A stretch of DNA of 64,000 nt from Methanolobus sp. (GTDB taxonomy: Archaea > Halobacteriota > Methanosarcinia > Methanosarcinales > Methanosarcinaceae). The position numbers and the translations under genes were made by a program. The stretch is from contig NZ_JADQBY010000008.1 of assembly GCF_016278385.1 (NCBI RefSeq), forward strand, positions 1-64,000. The letters are read 5' to 3'. Below, in pieces: positions 63,932-64,000 of the stretch; within the stretch, counting starts at the first letter, position 1, and every line of letters begins with the position of its first letter. The notes beneath the pieces were generated by a model. That model saw nothing but the letters and a program-made list of their open reading frames with translations, did not search any database and was not told the origin of the DNA.

Positions 63932-64000
63932 ATGAAAGCAGCAGAACAAATCAAGAAAGTAGCTGACGAAATAAAGAATGTCAATTTAGAATCGAATGAC
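63932..64000 (+). CDS. Start of a gene running off the window
   Basis: ATG 63932 with a strong AAAAGGAG site (63917-63924) seven bases upstream opens a frame to the window end (23 codons, MKAAEQIKKVADEIKNVNLE...). Charged and helical. Too short to identify. Confidence 0.55.
   Translation, partial: MKAAEQIKKVADEIKNVNLESND

Overview
The window looks like a chromosome segment of a methylotrophic methanogenic archaeon of the Methanosarcinaceae (Methanolobus / Methanococcoides / Methanohalophilus type). This is inferred from the gene set, not from a database match. Informative markers are CofD (coenzyme F420), the anaerobic cobamide genes, SepCysS (tRNA-dependent cysteine synthesis), PAN, RpoL, Csl4, Dph2, aIF2-beta with a fused TRAM domain, L10e, archaeal PheS and TrpS, and several archaea-only DUF families. 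Promoters are archaeal (AT-rich TATA boxes about 25-30 nt before likely starts). Most of the window is ordinary housekeeping DNA. No insertion sequence, prophage, CRISPR array or rRNA was seen.

Layout. 0-2 kb: an apparently 5'-truncated sensor kinase. 1.4-5.9 kb (minus): trpD-trpF-trpE-trpG followed by an AK6-type kinase. 6-8.2 kb: an amino-acid permease with two UspA domains. 8.4-14.3 kb: cbiP diverging from a tightly overlapped corrin operon, cbiT-cbiL-cbiF-cbiG(N)-cbiG(C)-cbiH-cbiC. 14.4-18.8 kb (minus): CcdA with a thioredoxin partner, a riboflavin/F420 pathway reductase, CBS and UspA proteins, an amidohydrolase. 18.9-19.7 kb: two unassigned RNA-like elements and a 26-aa ORF. 20-32 kb: Toprim protein, DUF356-like, ProC, MBF1/PAN (divergent), DUF99, GlmM-like, then LarE-GNAT-DUF531-DUF166-DUF362, and pheS-trpS. 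32.6-35.9 kb: a chemoreceptor flanked by trpS and a decayed copy of the trpS 5' end, plus very small genes. 36-42.6 kb: radical SAM + KaiC-like pair, aIF2-beta, L10e, DUF1786, MoaB, a KaiC-like protein with a degenerate P-loop, YhbY, DUF190. 42.7-46.2 kb: a CcdA-like pair, tandem CrcB, MoeA, a MoaD-like protein and tRNA-Pro. 46.3-50.3 kb: ABC permease relic, UbiX-LpdD-HD operon, CofD, small membrane protein. 50.3-57.8 kb: ChlI/ChlD-like chelatase subunits, PRTase, Dph2, METTL5-like methylase, Csl4, RpoL, SepCysS. 57.9-64 kb: a twice-frameshifted lipoprotein gene, MscS, an aminotransferase, a J-domain protein, a secreted protein, tRNA-Gly with a degenerate upstream copy, and two protein-end relics.

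How the genes work together: corrin-ring methylation and contraction, a ChlI/ChlD-type chelatase and CbiP form a cobamide theme expected in a methanogen. trp genes and aminoacyl-tRNA synthetases, MoaB/MoeA/MoaD and UbiX/LpdD (prenyl-FMN supply) are further coherent groups. The novelty candidates are mainly short elements: a two-domain ncRNA at 18.9-19.1 kb, a 26-aa gene coupled to an anti-Shine-Dalgarno hairpin at 19.6-19.7 kb, cbiG with an apparent AUA start, an inactive-looking KaiC homologue, a radical SAM/KaiC pair, and a set of informative gene relics.
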